Shown: positions 17,573-27,892, counted from the first letter of the stretch. The stretch: DNA of 64,000 bases from Chitinophaga pinensis (GCA_943324745.2 CALPMT020000001.1:141076-205075), one strand, 5' to 3'. The notes: generated by a model from the sequence alone, not told the origin. Made by a program: numbers and translations.

Positions 17573-17931
17573 TAAATCAAAGTATTATTCTCATTAATTA
17601 ATTTTTCAATTTCAATCTTGAGCTTTGGTAAATGATTGATTAAAATAGACCAAATATTTTCATCAGAAATACTATCATAAGCATGTATTACTTGATTCCT
17701 TAAACCAATGATAGATTTGGCATTCGTAATTTTATTTTCAAATAATGGATCTTGCTTTAATATTCTGTTGATTGCTTCCCCTATAATTTCTAACTCTCTC
17801 TCAGTTGCTCTTTTAAGAATTAGATTGTTTTTGTATTCAAAGAAATCTTTGGTATATAAAGTAAAGAATGAATCAATTTCGTTAATAGCTATTTTTACAT
17901 CAAATAACCATTTTAATATTTTCTCATCCAT
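17572..17931 (-). CDS. hepT: HepT-like toxin (DUF86), type VII toxin-antitoxin
   Basis: A 119-residue all-helical protein of the HepT/DUF86 family. The RX4HXY signature is complete in RNQVIHAY and is taken as the RNase active site in characterised HepT toxins. The upstream half contains the family's ERELEIIGEAINRI helix. In studied pairs the MntA nucleotidyltransferase AMPylates the tyrosine of HepT and so neutralises it; that mechanism is known for the family, not shown here. The gene overlaps mntA by 8 bases and the bshB1 start by 1 base. An alternative is a solitary HepT-like nucleotide-binding partner without toxicity. Confidence 0.93.
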   Translation of the reverse strand: MDEKILKWLFDVKIAINEIDSFFTLYTKDFFEYKNNLILKRATERELEIIGEAINRILKQDPLFENKITNAKSIIGLRNQVIHAYDSISDENIWSILINHLPKLKIEIEKLINENNTLI

Positions 17932-18223
17932 AAATTAATTCTTTATTTTTATTAATAGAATTAATCAATATTGGATTTTTAAGTGTTTGTTCTTCTAACA
18001 AATCAATTTCTCGATTAAACAACTCCTTTAATTTTTCTTTTAAAAGCAAATAGTTATCAAAATATAAAGAGAGATCGAATGGTTTAAATTTTACTAAAAA
18101 ATCGATATCACTTGTGACTGAAAATCTATTTGTAATTGCAGAACCAAAAACATACAACTTTTCTACATTGTGTAATTTACACAAGGTATTAATTGCTTCT
18201 TTTTGATTTTCTATTGAGAACAT
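17924..18223 (-). CDS. mntA: MntA-like minimal nucleotidyltransferase antitoxin
   Basis: A 99-residue minimal nucleotidyltransferase. The GSX10DXD motif is exact: Gly-Ser in YVFGSA, ten residues, then DID in SDIDFLV. A third acidic position appears in EIDLLEE, completing the metal site. It is the expected partner of the HepT gene that overlaps its 3' end by 8 bases. In this family it acts as antitoxin by adding AMP to HepT. It lies 37 bases downstream of the ccsBA gene end on the same strand. A TAAATTTG -7-like sequence (minus strand 18228-18235) sits directly before the ATG and would give a nearly leaderless mRNA. Confidence 0.92.
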   Translation of the reverse strand: MFSIENQKEAINTLCKLHNVEKLYVFGSAITNRFSVTSDIDFLVKFKPFDLSLYFDNYLLLKEKLKELFNREIDLLEEQTLKNPILINSINKNKELIYG

Positions 18224-18260
18224 ATTGCAAATTTATAACCTAAAATCTTAAAGCGCTAAT

Positions 18261-21200
18261 TTATTTTTTTGGTTTAAAAATTTTAAAAGATATCTTTTTC
18301 AGTATTTCATAAGCTAGTAAGTAAAAAGCAAACTTAACAACAAGTACTAGTAATATAAATACAAACGAAAATGGACTGTTTTCAATTGTTTTAACATACG
18401 ATTCATTTAAATCAGTTGATGAATTAAAGACACTCATCGCGAAATTAATTGATATTAACATTATTAAAAGAATTGGAATAACAATTGTACAAAGTAGATT
18501 TTGAAACAATATTTTTTTGAAAGACTTTTCTTTTAGTTTTTCTGAATAATATTTTACTCTATCGGATGATATAATCGAAAACAAAGCAAAGCATCCAACG
18601 GTATAAAATATCCAATCTGGTACTTCTGCTAATCCTTCTCCTTGTGCATACGAGTGTAATCCAACCAAATAGAAATTCACACCAAAAAACGTGAAAATAA
18701 TTGCTCCATAACTCCAAAAACTAACTAAGTTGAAAGTAAACTTAGTCGCTAATCCTGGTATGTATCGTAAGTGTAATAAAATGGCATATACCAAAACGGA
18801 AACCAAAGCCCAAGTCTCTTTTGGGTCCCATCCCCAATACCTACCCCACGACTCATTCGCCCATATTCCACCTAAAAATGTTCCTATTGTTAACATGAAC
18901 AAGCCAATAGTGATTGTCAATTCAGAAATTGCTGTGATCTCATTGATTTGTTTCGTAATTCGCTGACCGTTTTTAGAATTTCTAAATATATACATTACTT
19001 GGTTCAAGAAACCTAAAATCGCTCCTAATCCTAAGAAACCATAACTCCCTGTAATAATAGCAACGTGAATCATTAACCAATAAGATTTTAATACTGGTTG
19101 TAACGGTGTAATTTCAGGATCCATCAAGTTCAATTCCGTCACAAATAAGATAAAGAAAGAAAGAACAGCTGTTCCTGCTAATACAGCTGCATTTTTACGT
19201 GAGAATACAAATCCAGCTATCATTGCGACCCAAGAAATAAAAACAACTGCTTCATAACCATTACTCCAAGGCGCATGGCCAGAAATATACCAACGCATTC
19301 CAATACCTGCTCCATGATACAAAAAGATAACACCCATCAGTACAATGAATGGAAATGCTATTTTACGAAATCTTTTTTCTGTTTGTTCTGAAGGTGTCAT
19401 GAATACACGAACAAAATAGATAATCAATAGAATAAGACCCAAGGTAAAATAACTATACATCGTATTCTTAAAGATGTTCATTTTGTTATAACTCACCTCC
19501 ATTTTTACAATCGATTCTGAAGGGACTATTTTTTTAGAAGTTACTCGTTGGAATTTTTTTAACTCATTCAGTCTATCTAACGCCTGACCAAACGAATTTG
19601 ATTTTGCACCATCATTCACTGCGACAAAATATTTCATCGCTAATTTTGATGAAACTGAATCTTTTTGCATCAAACTCATATCTAAAGGAACATACCAAGC
19701 ATTATTAGGGTCGTTCTTTAATGGGATGATTTTCATATAAGTCCATTGAAAAATGGATCCCACAACTTGAAAACGTTCAACTAATTTAATTATTTTCTTA
19801 TCAAATTCTGAACGTTTAGATTCCATTTTTTGATGAGCTTCATTGTATTTATCCAACCATTTAAAGTTACCATCATGATCAATCAATCCTTCGTAACTTT
19901 CGTATTTTCCTAACTTTAAAGGTTCTCTTAATACAGAAGGTACAGAAATAATAGCTTCTTTTATCCAATGAGGAGGATACATGTGCATACTAAACACTGA
20001 TTGTACAGCATTATTACCATTATACTGATTTTTACCATAAATCTTACGTAATAAATTATCGCATAAGGTATGAATCGGTACTATTCGTCCATCATAATCT
20101 TGCACTAATAAAGTAGCTAACTCATTACTATGTTCTTCTGACATGATGTGAAAAACATCATTAGGTACTTCTTTTTCATGATTATGGCCTGCATGAGCAT
20201 CTTGAGCATTTACGTTGAAAGTAAAAAGCCCTGATATTACAATGGTAAGTACCATTAAATTTCGCGCTTTGGATTTATTAATCAGACTTAACAACTCTTT
20301 AAAACGTCCAACTGGAGCGAATAAAGACATAACCATTCCAATCATCATTAATAAATATCCCAAATAAGTAATATTCGTACCCCAGAAATCATGGTTTACA
20401 CTTAAACGTGTTCCTTTTTCATCTTGATCGTAACTCGATTGAAAGAAACGATAACCATCATAATCCATCACGTGATTCATAAATATGGTGTGCGCTTTCG
20501 AATATTTTTTAGCTGTATCAATTACCACCACATCACTTTCAAATGAAGATGCAACTTGAGATCCAGGATAACGTGCTAAACGAAAATCTTTACACCCTAC
20601 CTCAAATGGGATTTGAATTTTAGATGAACCGTATTCCATTTCATATTGTAAACCTTCAAAATTAAATACGGTATGTTCAGGGATTTGTCCTATACCTCCA
20701 ATTAAATCAACAACTTTTGATTTTGAACCATCGGTAATTTTCACAGTCAATATATCCACACCAACATTTTTTTTCCCAGAGGACATTTTCACCATTTTTG
20801 CGTGTGGTATTTCTCTTTTAAACACAAATTGCTGACCTCCAATTACGTATAGTGTAGTTGAAAGAAAAGGAACCAAGGTGTCATTTGGAATCTTTGTAAA
20901 TGCTTCTTCAGGTGGATTTTGACCGGATTGACGATATTTCATCATGCTTGCCATGGGTAAATATTGTATGGGTAATTTTGATTTAACCATTAATTTACCA
21001 TTCATTTTTATTACATCTATTCCTGGCATTGCATTTTTCTTTTCATAAGACAATGCATTATCTCCTACCATAACAAACCCATCGGGTGATATGTAATTTG
21101 ATTTCATACCATCCGTTACAATCTCTAATACACCTGTTTTTATCTTTTCATTTATAACTAAAGAGTCGACCTGCTTTTTCTTGAAGTCAACGTATTCTAT

Positions 21201-21689
21201 AGTAACAGGAGTTTTATGATTGGGAAAATCAACATCTATTTGAAAGTTGTTATTCGTTTCTTCTGATAAAAATGTTTTACGATTGACCTCATATTGTTTC
21301 ACTTGATCATTAATTCTAAACCATAAATGTGGATCAGAAGCATATATAAAATTGCTAGTTTTACCTTCACGTATAGTCATTAAACCTTCAAATCCAAAAA
21401 AACGAGTCACTCCTGCCCCAATTAAAATCACAATGAACGAAATATGAAATGTTAACATAGCCATCTTCTCACGTTGAAACATTTTATATCGAAAAATGTT
21501 AACAATTAGGTTAATTGCTAAATAAACTAATAACACTTCAAACCAACTTGCATTGTACACAAATATTTTTGCAGTTTGAATATCATATTTAGATTCAAGT
21601 ATTGTCGCCCAACCTATTGCTACTAAAAATATAAGCATGGCTAATGCCATTAATCGCATTGAGAATAGTGGTTTAAGTATATTTTTCAT
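18261..21689 (-). CDS. ccsBA: Fused cytochrome c biogenesis protein CcsB-CcsA (ResB-ResC)
   Basis: A 1142-residue System II cytochrome c synthetase that exports haem and attaches it to apocytochrome CXXCH motifs on the periplasmic side. The N-terminal third is ResB/CcsB-like: four hydrophobic segments, one pair near residues 12-65 and others near 85 and 440, around a large extracytoplasmic domain. The C-terminal part from about residue 740 is CcsA-like, with many membrane segments and the haem-binding WWD-type motif SWGRYWGWDPKETWALV near residue 950. His residues near HGAGIG and LHSYAQG are candidates for axial ligands. The fused form is common in Bacteroidota and Epsilonproteobacteria. A histidine-rich short insert (HAGHNHEKE) lies after the fourth segment. 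Confidence 0.95.
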   Translation of the reverse strand: MKNILKPLFSMRLMALAMLIFLVAIGWATILESKYDIQTAKIFVYNASWFEVLLVYLAINLIVNIFRYKMFQREKMAMLTFHISFIVILIGAGVTRFFGFEGLMTIREGKTSNFIYASDPHLWFRINDQVKQYEVNRKTFLSEETNNNFQIDVDFPNHKTPVTIEYVDFKKKQVDSLVINEKIKTGVLEIVTDGMKSNYISPDGFVMVGDNALSYEKKNAMPGIDVIKMNGKLMVKSKLPIQYLPMASMMKYRQSGQNPPEEAFTKIPNDTLVPFLSTTLYVIGGQQFVFKREIPHAKMVKMSSGKKNVGVDILTVKITDGSKSKVVDLIGGIGQIPEHTVFNFEGLQYEMEYGSSKIQIPFEVGCKDFRLARYPGSQVASSFESDVVVIDTAKKYSKAHTIFMNHVMDYDGYRFFQSSYDQDEKGTRLSVNHDFWGTNITYLGYLLMMIGMVMSLFAPVGRFKELLSLINKSKARNLMVLTIVISGLFTFNVNAQDAHAGHNHEKEVPNDVFHIMSEEHSNELATLLVQDYDGRIVPIHTLCDNLLRKIYGKNQYNGNNAVQSVFSMHMYPPHWIKEAIISVPSVLREPLKLGKYESYEGLIDHDGNFKWLDKYNEAHQKMESKRSEFDKKIIKLVERFQVVGSIFQWTYMKIIPLKNDPNNAWYVPLDMSLMQKDSVSSKLAMKYFVAVNDGAKSNSFGQALDRLNELKKFQRVTSKKIVPSESIVKMEVSYNKMNIFKNTMYSYFTLGLILLIIYFVRVFMTPSEQTEKRFRKIAFPFIVLMGVIFLYHGAGIGMRWYISGHAPWSNGYEAVVFISWVAMIAGFVFSRKNAAVLAGTAVLSFFILFVTELNLMDPEITPLQPVLKSYWLMIHVAIITGSYGFLGLGAILGFLNQVMYIFRNSKNGQRITKQINEITAISELTITIGLFMLTIGTFLGGIWANESWGRYWGWDPKETWALVSVLVYAILLHLRYIPGLATKFTFNLVSFWSYGAIIFTFFGVNFYLVGLHSYAQGEGLAEVPDWIFYTVGCFALFSIISSDRVKYYSEKLKEKSFKKILFQNLLCTIVIPILLIMLISINFAMSVFNSSTDLNESYVKTIENSPFSFVFILLVLVVKFAFYLLAYEILKKISFKIFKPKK

Positions 21690-21740
21690 TCTATGATTTA
21701 ATCTGAAATTGATATTAGTATCGTAATGTTGTATTCTTTG

Positions 21741-24707
21741 TTAAACTGTTTCTTTATTTTTCTTTTTTCGATCTAAAATGATTAGCCCTATTAATCCAAG
21801 TATCACAAGAATGGATGAAGTAGCGGCTAATGTTCCAGCTGTATGATAAATTGGTAAATCAAATGTGAATTGAATTTGATGCTTTCCTTTTGGAAGTTTT
21901 AAACCACGAAGAAAATAATCTACTTTTGCGATTGGAACTTCTTTCCCATCGATGGTTGCTTTCCAACCATCAGCATAATATACTTCAGAAAAAACAGCTA
22001 ATTGTTCAAAATTCGAATTTGATACATATGAAATTTTATTTGGAGCATAACTAGTCATTGTGATGGATCCTTCACCTGTGAAATTCAATTTATTTATTTT
22101 TTTAAATTCAGATGTGAGAACCACGGCCTCGTCTCTTGGAGAGAATTCTTCCACATTTTTAATTTTCACAAGTTTTAAAAACGATTTAGCTGTATCTAAT
22201 GAAAGAGTTTGTATTGGAACTAAATTCGTTTTACCATTAATATCCATCACAAACATTGCTTCCATTCCTTCTGCAATTCCTGAAGATAAAGGGACTACAA
22301 TGGTATCTCCTTTTAAGACATACTGTAATTTATCTGATGTGTAAACATCTGCATTATTTTGAATTTTACCATTAATAATTAGTTTTCCTACTGATTGATT
22401 TTCTAATTTGAAAATTGAACCTAACGCTCGTATTTCATCGTTAGGTGTTTGGTGTTTTGTAATTTTTTTCACAAACCAAGCATTTCCTAATGCACTAGGG
22501 TTTGGCTGTGCTTCATTTCCATTTTGAATGAAATATTTAACATTCATCATATCATAAATCTTATAATTAGAATTCGCAATATGAAAATCAAATACATTTT
22601 GAATTGATCGAAGTTTAGCACCATGATAACCACCCAACGCTTTATGAAAGTAGGATGAAGTTGCACTATTAAAACCACCTGATAAATCAAAAACACGGTA
22701 GTTTGTATTTCGATTTAATGCAGCAAATTTATAGGCGTCAATTAAATTTCTTTGAGCAGGACCTGATAATTCTAGCTCACTTACTTTTTGTTTTGCATCA
22801 TTTTCAGCGTTTGAAATTTTAGACTTCAGCGAAGGATGTTCTGCAAGTTCGTTTTCCATGATCTTGTAATCAGCATTTGTCGCTGCAGTTGCAAACAATG
22901 AATTTCCTTTCTCAGTCCAAAATTTGTAGCCATTCCCTTGCTCTTTGTTACCTAAATAATTATTTGCAACAGGAATCAAATCAAGCGCAACCAGAACAAC
23001 CATTCCTACTACTACAAATTCAGTTTTTACCTCTGTATAAAACATTACTGCCAGTAATCCAATTGCTAAAAATAAAAACAAAATAGAACGATTCATACTG
23101 CTATTAAATATAGAAGCACGAACAGTCTTCATTGCATCATAGCTTTTTTGGTATGGAATAACTTGTTGTTGAACGAATTGATCTACTTGTTGAGGATTAT
23201 TTATATCTAATTGATATTGAGTCATTAAATCACTTGGATTCATACCAGCTAATTGTTGTCGGATACTCGACGCAACATTATCTAATTGCGCTTTATCTCC
23301 AGCAGATTGATAATTATCTCCTAAACCAATCACTTTTACTAATAATAAAAAGCCAAGTGCTAAACCTGATGAAATTAAAAACGTTTTCTTTTTTAGTTTC
23401 AATGATTCGCGCTCTTTCACTAATAAATCAAGGAATAATACTCCAAGAATTGGAATACATAATTCCACCATAACAAGTATGATTGTAACTGCTCTAAATT
23501 TATTATAACCTGGGACATTATCTAAAAAGAAATCCGTTAACCCCATAAAGTTTTTACCCCACGATAACATTAAAGTCAAAATAGTTACAGCTAATAGCGC
23601 CCATTTTACAGGATTTTTCAAAAAAACAAGCCCTAAAAACGCTAAAAACAAAACTATCACTCCAATGTATACAGGACCAGATGTCATCGGTTGATCTCCC
23701 CAATAAACAGGTAAATTCATCACACCTTTCATGTCTTCTGGAGACAAATCCATATTTTCAACACTCTCAGCAAATGGACTATCACCTAAAGCTACTGATC
23801 CTCCACCCTTCACATAAGGAGAAACTAATGTAAAAGATTCTCCGACACCATAGCTCCATTGAGTTATGTAATCTTTATCTAAACCAGTTGTTGAATTTTC
23901 AGCATTTGAAACACCATTAGGTGTTATTGTCACTTCATTCCCACCACGAATCGTGTGTTTAGCATAATCATTTGTCAAATAGATATTTCCAAAATTGGTC
24001 AAAAATGCAAGAATATAAGCAAGTATTAATCCACCTGTTGCAAAAAAGAATTTTTTGTATGTTTTTTTTATGAAAGCATCCACAAAAAATACGCCCCCTA
24101 TAAATACTAATAAAATACCTAAATAATACGTTACCTGTAAATGATTCATAGACAACTCAAAAATCATAAATATGGCGGATAAAATAATCCCCCATCTTAA
24201 ATTTCGTTGATAAGCCATTATAAACGCACCGACAACGGGGGCCATAAAAGCAACAGCTAGCGCTTTCGTATTATGACCTGCCTGAATAATTATGATATCA
24301 TAACTGGAAAATCCAAATGCAATTGCTCCTAGCAATCCTACCCAAGGATTTATGCGAACACACAGTGCAAAAATGTAAAACCCTAGCATGTATAATAATA
24401 CAACACCTGCAGGAAGTGGGAATATTTTCGCATATGCATTTACAACTTCTTTTATATAATTACCTTGGTATAATAAGGAAATTTGTACACTTGGCATACC
24501 TCCAAACATGGAGTTGGTCCACATTGTTTCTTCACCTGTACGTTGTCTAAAATCTTCAATCTCATGAGATGCACCACTAAATTGTTCGATATCATGCTGC
24601 TTTAATCCGTAACCTTCAAATTGAAGTTTAAAGTAAACTAAAGTTACAACAATCATAACTGCTATTGCTGCAAAATGTTTCCAATTTGTCTTGAAAAATG
24701 TATTCAT
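21741..24707 (-). CDS. YfhO family polytopic membrane protein
   Basis: A 988-residue inner-membrane protein. Residues 1 to about 560 contain roughly 12 hydrophobic helices with long extracytoplasmic loops. The first loop has the conserved-looking EEDFR/FGGMP region (here MWTNSMFGGMPSVQIS). After about residue 600 comes a large soluble domain rich in beta strands, closed by one last transmembrane helix and a Lys-rich tail (LDRKKKNKETV). This is the layout of YfhO-type GT-C-like proteins, implicated in glycosylation of lipoteichoic acid in Firmicutes; the role in Bacteroidota is unknown. It is downstream of a DUF4834-like gene and carB on the same strand. A weak hairpin precedes it. Confidence 0.85.
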   Translation of the reverse strand: MNTFFKTNWKHFAAIAVMIVVTLVYFKLQFEGYGLKQHDIEQFSGASHEIEDFRQRTGEETMWTNSMFGGMPSVQISLLYQGNYIKEVVNAYAKIFPLPAGVVLLYMLGFYIFALCVRINPWVGLLGAIAFGFSSYDIIIIQAGHNTKALAVAFMAPVVGAFIMAYQRNLRWGIILSAIFMIFELSMNHLQVTYYLGILLVFIGGVFFVDAFIKKTYKKFFFATGGLILAYILAFLTNFGNIYLTNDYAKHTIRGGNEVTITPNGVSNAENSTTGLDKDYITQWSYGVGESFTLVSPYVKGGGSVALGDSPFAESVENMDLSPEDMKGVMNLPVYWGDQPMTSGPVYIGVIVLFLAFLGLVFLKNPVKWALLAVTILTLMLSWGKNFMGLTDFFLDNVPGYNKFRAVTIILVMVELCIPILGVLFLDLLVKERESLKLKKKTFLISSGLALGFLLLVKVIGLGDNYQSAGDKAQLDNVASSIRQQLAGMNPSDLMTQYQLDINNPQQVDQFVQQQVIPYQKSYDAMKTVRASIFNSSMNRSILFLFLAIGLLAVMFYTEVKTEFVVVGMVVLVALDLIPVANNYLGNKEQGNGYKFWTEKGNSLFATAATNADYKIMENELAEHPSLKSKISNAENDAKQKVSELELSGPAQRNLIDAYKFAALNRNTNYRVFDLSGGFNSATSSYFHKALGGYHGAKLRSIQNVFDFHIANSNYKIYDMMNVKYFIQNGNEAQPNPSALGNAWFVKKITKHQTPNDEIRALGSIFKLENQSVGKLIINGKIQNNADVYTSDKLQYVLKGDTIVVPLSSGIAEGMEAMFVMDINGKTNLVPIQTLSLDTAKSFLKLVKIKNVEEFSPRDEAVVLTSEFKKINKLNFTGEGSITMTSYAPNKISYVSNSNFEQLAVFSEVYYADGWKATIDGKEVPIAKVDYFLRGLKLPKGKHQIQFTFDLPIYHTAGTLAATSSILVILGLIGLIILDRKKKNKETV

Positions 24708-24731
24708 AATTAATTGTTTTTAAAATAGAAA

Positions 24732-24755
24732 AATCCACAGCTTAAACCATGGATT
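24732..24755 (-). terminator. Weak hairpin downstream of the DUF4834-like gene
   Basis: AATCCA (24732-24737) and TGGATT (24750-24755) can pair. On the minus strand a T-rich stretch follows. The six-base stem is short and AT-rich, so it may only attenuate readthrough from carB into the YfhO gene. Confidence 0.4.
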
Positions 24756-24763
24756 CTTCCGTA

Positions 24764-25018
24764 TTATTTTACTTCTTCGTAATCTACATCTTTAACATTT
24801 CTAGGATTAACATTTCTCAAAATAGAAATTTTACCATTATTACGTTCAAAATGAGCTTTCTGTTTCTGTATTATATTTTGTTCTTCTCTAAACCTATTTT
24901 GTTCTGCAATATTTCTTTTTGCAACCATTAATTGACCTAAATACTTTAAAACTACCATCGCTCCTAGAAGCATCAGAATCGTTTTAAATACTCCTGAGAT
25001 ACTTGCAGTAACAACCAT
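24764..25018 (-). CDS. Small membrane protein, DUF4834-like
   Basis: An 84-residue protein with one hydrophobic segment at residues 8-33, then a positively charged, Gln/Lys/Arg-rich tail, ending in the acidic VDYEEVK. The pattern (one helix, basic linker, terminal YV/VDYEE) fits the DUF4834 proteins that are common and uncharacterised in Flavobacteriia. The family call rests on memory of the pattern and is moderate. The ATG is two bases after the carB stop codon, so it is almost certainly co-transcribed with carB. Confidence 0.75.
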   Translation of the reverse strand: MVVTASISGVFKTILMLLGAMVVLKYLGQLMVAKRNIAEQNRFREEQNIIQKQKAHFERNNGKISILRNVNPRNVKDVDYEEVK

Positions 25019-25020
25019 AT

Positions 25021-27837
25021 TTAGCGAGATAAGTGCATATTACGCTCAGAGTAAATCTTCGTAAAGAAAGGATCTTTCAAATCTTTAATAAAACGAATTC
25101 CTTCACCTGTAGATTTCATTTCAGGACCTAACTCTTTTTTTACATCTGGGAATTTTTCATACGAGAAAACTGGAATTTTAATCGCATATCCTTCTTTTTT
25201 AGGATTGAAATTAAAATCTTTCACTTTAGAATGACCCAACATCACTTTTGTTGCATAATTTACATAAGGTTCATCATACGCTTTTGCAATGAAAGGAACT
25301 GTTCTCGATGCTCTTGGATTTGCTTCAATCACATATACTTTATCGTCTTTAATCGCAAATTGAATATTGATTAATCCTTTTGTTTTCAATGCTAATGCCA
25401 CTTTTTTCGTAATATCTTCAATTTGAAGCATTACAAAATCTCCTAAATTATATGGTGGAAGTAATGCATAAGAATCACCAGAGTGAATACCTGCAGGTTC
25501 AATATGTTGCATGATGCCAATGATGTAAACATCTTCTCCGTCGCAAATAGCATCAGCTTCTGCTTCGATAGCACCACCAATAAAGTGATCTAACAAAATT
25601 TGGTTACTTCCCATCTCACCAATGATATCAACCACGTGATGTTCTAATTCTTCTTTATTGATGACAATTTTCATTTTTTGTCCACCCAATACGTAAGAAG
25701 GACGAACTAACAATGGAAATCCTAATTCATCAGATAATACCAACGCTTGTTCTGCATCCTGAACTATACCATATTTAGGGAAAAGGATGTTGTTTTCTTC
25801 TAACAATTTAGAAAAACGTCCTCTATCTTCCGCTAAATCGAGCGCTTCGTAACTTGTACCTAAAATTTTAATTCCAAAACGGTTTAGTTTCTCCGCTAAT
25901 TTTAAGGCAGTCTGACCACCCAATTGTACGATAACCCCTTCTGGTTTTTCGTGTTGAATGATATCGTATATATGTTCCCAAAATACTGGTTCGAAATATA
26001 ATTTATCCGCTGTATCGAAATCTGTAGAAACCGTTTCAGGATTGCAATTAATCATAATTGTCTCATAACCACATTCTTTTGCAGCTAATACGCCATGCAC
26101 ACAACTATAATCAAACTCAATACCTTGTCCAATACGGTTAGGTCCAGATCCTAAAACAACCACTTTTTTCTTATCAGAAACAATACTTTCGTTCTCGTAT
26201 TCAAACGTTGAATAGTAATAAGGAGTTTTTGCTTCAAATTCAGCAGCACACGTATCTACTAATTTAAATACACGTTTGATACCCATTTCCGTACGTTTTG
26301 CGTGTACTTCAGACTCTAAACAACGTAATAAATGAGCGATTTGTCTATCTGCATATCCTTTTTGTTTAGCAATATACATTAAATCTTTCGGCATATTCCC
26401 TAAATGGAATTTTTCCATTTTACGTTCCAATTTGATTAAATCTTCAATTTGCTTTAAGAACCAAACATCGATTTTTGTTTTCTCATGGATTGTTTTGAAA
26501 GGAATACCTAATTTGATAGCATCATAAACATGGAACAAACGATTCCAAGATGCAAATTCCAAGGAGTGTAAAATTTGTTCTTGGTTAGTCAACTCTTTTC
26601 CATCCGCACCTAAACCGTTTCTGTCAATTTCTAGAGACTGACACGCTTTTTGTAATGCTTCTTGGAAAGAACGTCCAATACCCATCACCTCTCCTACCGA
26701 CTTCATTTGAAGACCTAATTTACGATCTGTTCCTGGGAATTTATTAAAGTTCCAACGTGGTATTTTTACAATTACGTAATCCAACGTTGGTTCAAACAAG
26801 GCAGAAGTACTTTTTGTAATTTGATTTTTTAATTCATCCAAATTGTATCCGATCGCTAATTTCGCTGCAATTTTAGCAATTGGATACCCAGTTGCTTTGG
26901 AAGCTAATGCGGAAGAACGAGAAACACGTGGATTGATTTCAATTGCAATAATCTCTTCTTTTTCATCTGGAGAAATTGCAAATTGCACATTACATCCACC
27001 AGCAAAATTACCAATAGAACGCATCATGTGAATCGCCATATCTCTCATACGCTGAAACGTAGTATCAGATAAAGTCATTGCAGGAGCAACAGTTATTGAA
27101 TCTCCAGTATGAATTCCAAGTGGATCAAAATTTTCTATCGAACAAATAATAACAACGTTATCATTGTTATCACGTAATAATTCTAATTCATATTCTTTCC
27201 AACCCAATAAAGCCTTATCGATCATTACCTCATGAATCGGAGATAATTGTAAACCTCTTTCTAATAGGCTATCAAATTCTTTTGGATCATGTACTACAGA
27301 TGCCCCTGCACCACCTAATGTGTATGAAGCACGAATACATAATGGGAAACCAAATTCTTGCGCGATTTCTTTTCCTTCTAAGAAGGATTTAGCAGTTTTT
27401 TGAGGAGCCATAGCTACACCTATCTTGCCCATCAATTCACGGAATTCTTCTCGGTTTTCAGTAATTTCAATTGCAGCAATATCTACACCTATCATTTTCA
27501 CACCATACTCATCCCAAATACCCATCTCTTCACACTTCATCGCAAGGTTTAATCCTGTCTGACCACCCATTGTTGGTAATACAGCATCAATATTGTGAGA
27601 TTGTAAAATTTTAACAATATATTCAGGTTCCAAAGGCCATAAATACACATTATCAGCAACCAATTTATCCGTCATTATTGTTGCCGGATTAGAGTTGATC
27701 AATGTTACTTCGATACCTTCTTCTCTTAAGGAACGTGCAGCTTGAGAGCCGGAGTAATCAAATTCGCATGCTTGTCCGATGACAATAGGTCCGCTTCCAA
27801 TGATTAATACTGATTTTATGGATTCGTTTTTAGGCAT
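25021..27837 (-). CDS. carB: Carbamoyl-phosphate synthase large chain, lacking the C-terminal allosteric domain
   Basis: Uses ammonia from CarA, bicarbonate and two ATP to make carbamoyl phosphate for pyrimidines and arginine. The 938-residue protein carries both duplicated ATP-grasp halves. The first begins VLIIGSGPIVIGQACEFDYS and the second VVLGSGPNRIGQGIEFDYS near residue 560. It ends shortly after the second GPEMKSTGE motif, whereas E. coli CarB has about 135 more residues forming the MGS regulatory domain. The reading frame is intact and ends in a normal stop. The short form is, to my knowledge, usual in Flavobacteriia, so control by UMP or ornithine through that domain is absent. carA is not in the window. 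A good promoter lies at 27893-27922. Confidence 0.96.
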   Translation of the reverse strand: MPKNESIKSVLIIGSGPIVIGQACEFDYSGSQAARSLREEGIEVTLINSNPATIMTDKLVADNVYLWPLEPEYIVKILQSHNIDAVLPTMGGQTGLNLAMKCEEMGIWDEYGVKMIGVDIAAIEITENREEFRELMGKIGVAMAPQKTAKSFLEGKEIAQEFGFPLCIRASYTLGGAGASVVHDPKEFDSLLERGLQLSPIHEVMIDKALLGWKEYELELLRDNNDNVVIICSIENFDPLGIHTGDSITVAPAMTLSDTTFQRMRDMAIHMMRSIGNFAGGCNVQFAISPDEKEEIIAIEINPRVSRSSALASKATGYPIAKIAAKLAIGYNLDELKNQITKSTSALFEPTLDYVIVKIPRWNFNKFPGTDRKLGLQMKSVGEVMGIGRSFQEALQKACQSLEIDRNGLGADGKELTNQEQILHSLEFASWNRLFHVYDAIKLGIPFKTIHEKTKIDVWFLKQIEDLIKLERKMEKFHLGNMPKDLMYIAKQKGYADRQIAHLLRCLESEVHAKRTEMGIKRVFKLVDTCAAEFEAKTPYYYSTFEYENESIVSDKKKVVVLGSGPNRIGQGIEFDYSCVHGVLAAKECGYETIMINCNPETVSTDFDTADKLYFEPVFWEHIYDIIQHEKPEGVIVQLGGQTALKLAEKLNRFGIKILGTSYEALDLAEDRGRFSKLLEENNILFPKYGIVQDAEQALVLSDELGFPLLVRPSYVLGGQKMKIVINKEELEHHVVDIIGEMGSNQILLDHFIGGAIEAEADAICDGEDVYIIGIMQHIEPAGIHSGDSYALLPPYNLGDFVMLQIEDITKKVALALKTKGLINIQFAIKDDKVYVIEANPRASRTVPFIAKAYDEPYVNYATKVMLGHSKVKDFNFNPKKEGYAIKIPVFSYEKFPDVKKELGPEMKSTGEGIRFIKDLKDPFFTKIYSERNMHLSR

Positions 27838-27892
27838 AAAATGCGCTTATTTTAGATTTCAATTTTACAAATAGTTAACTACAAATTGAGTG

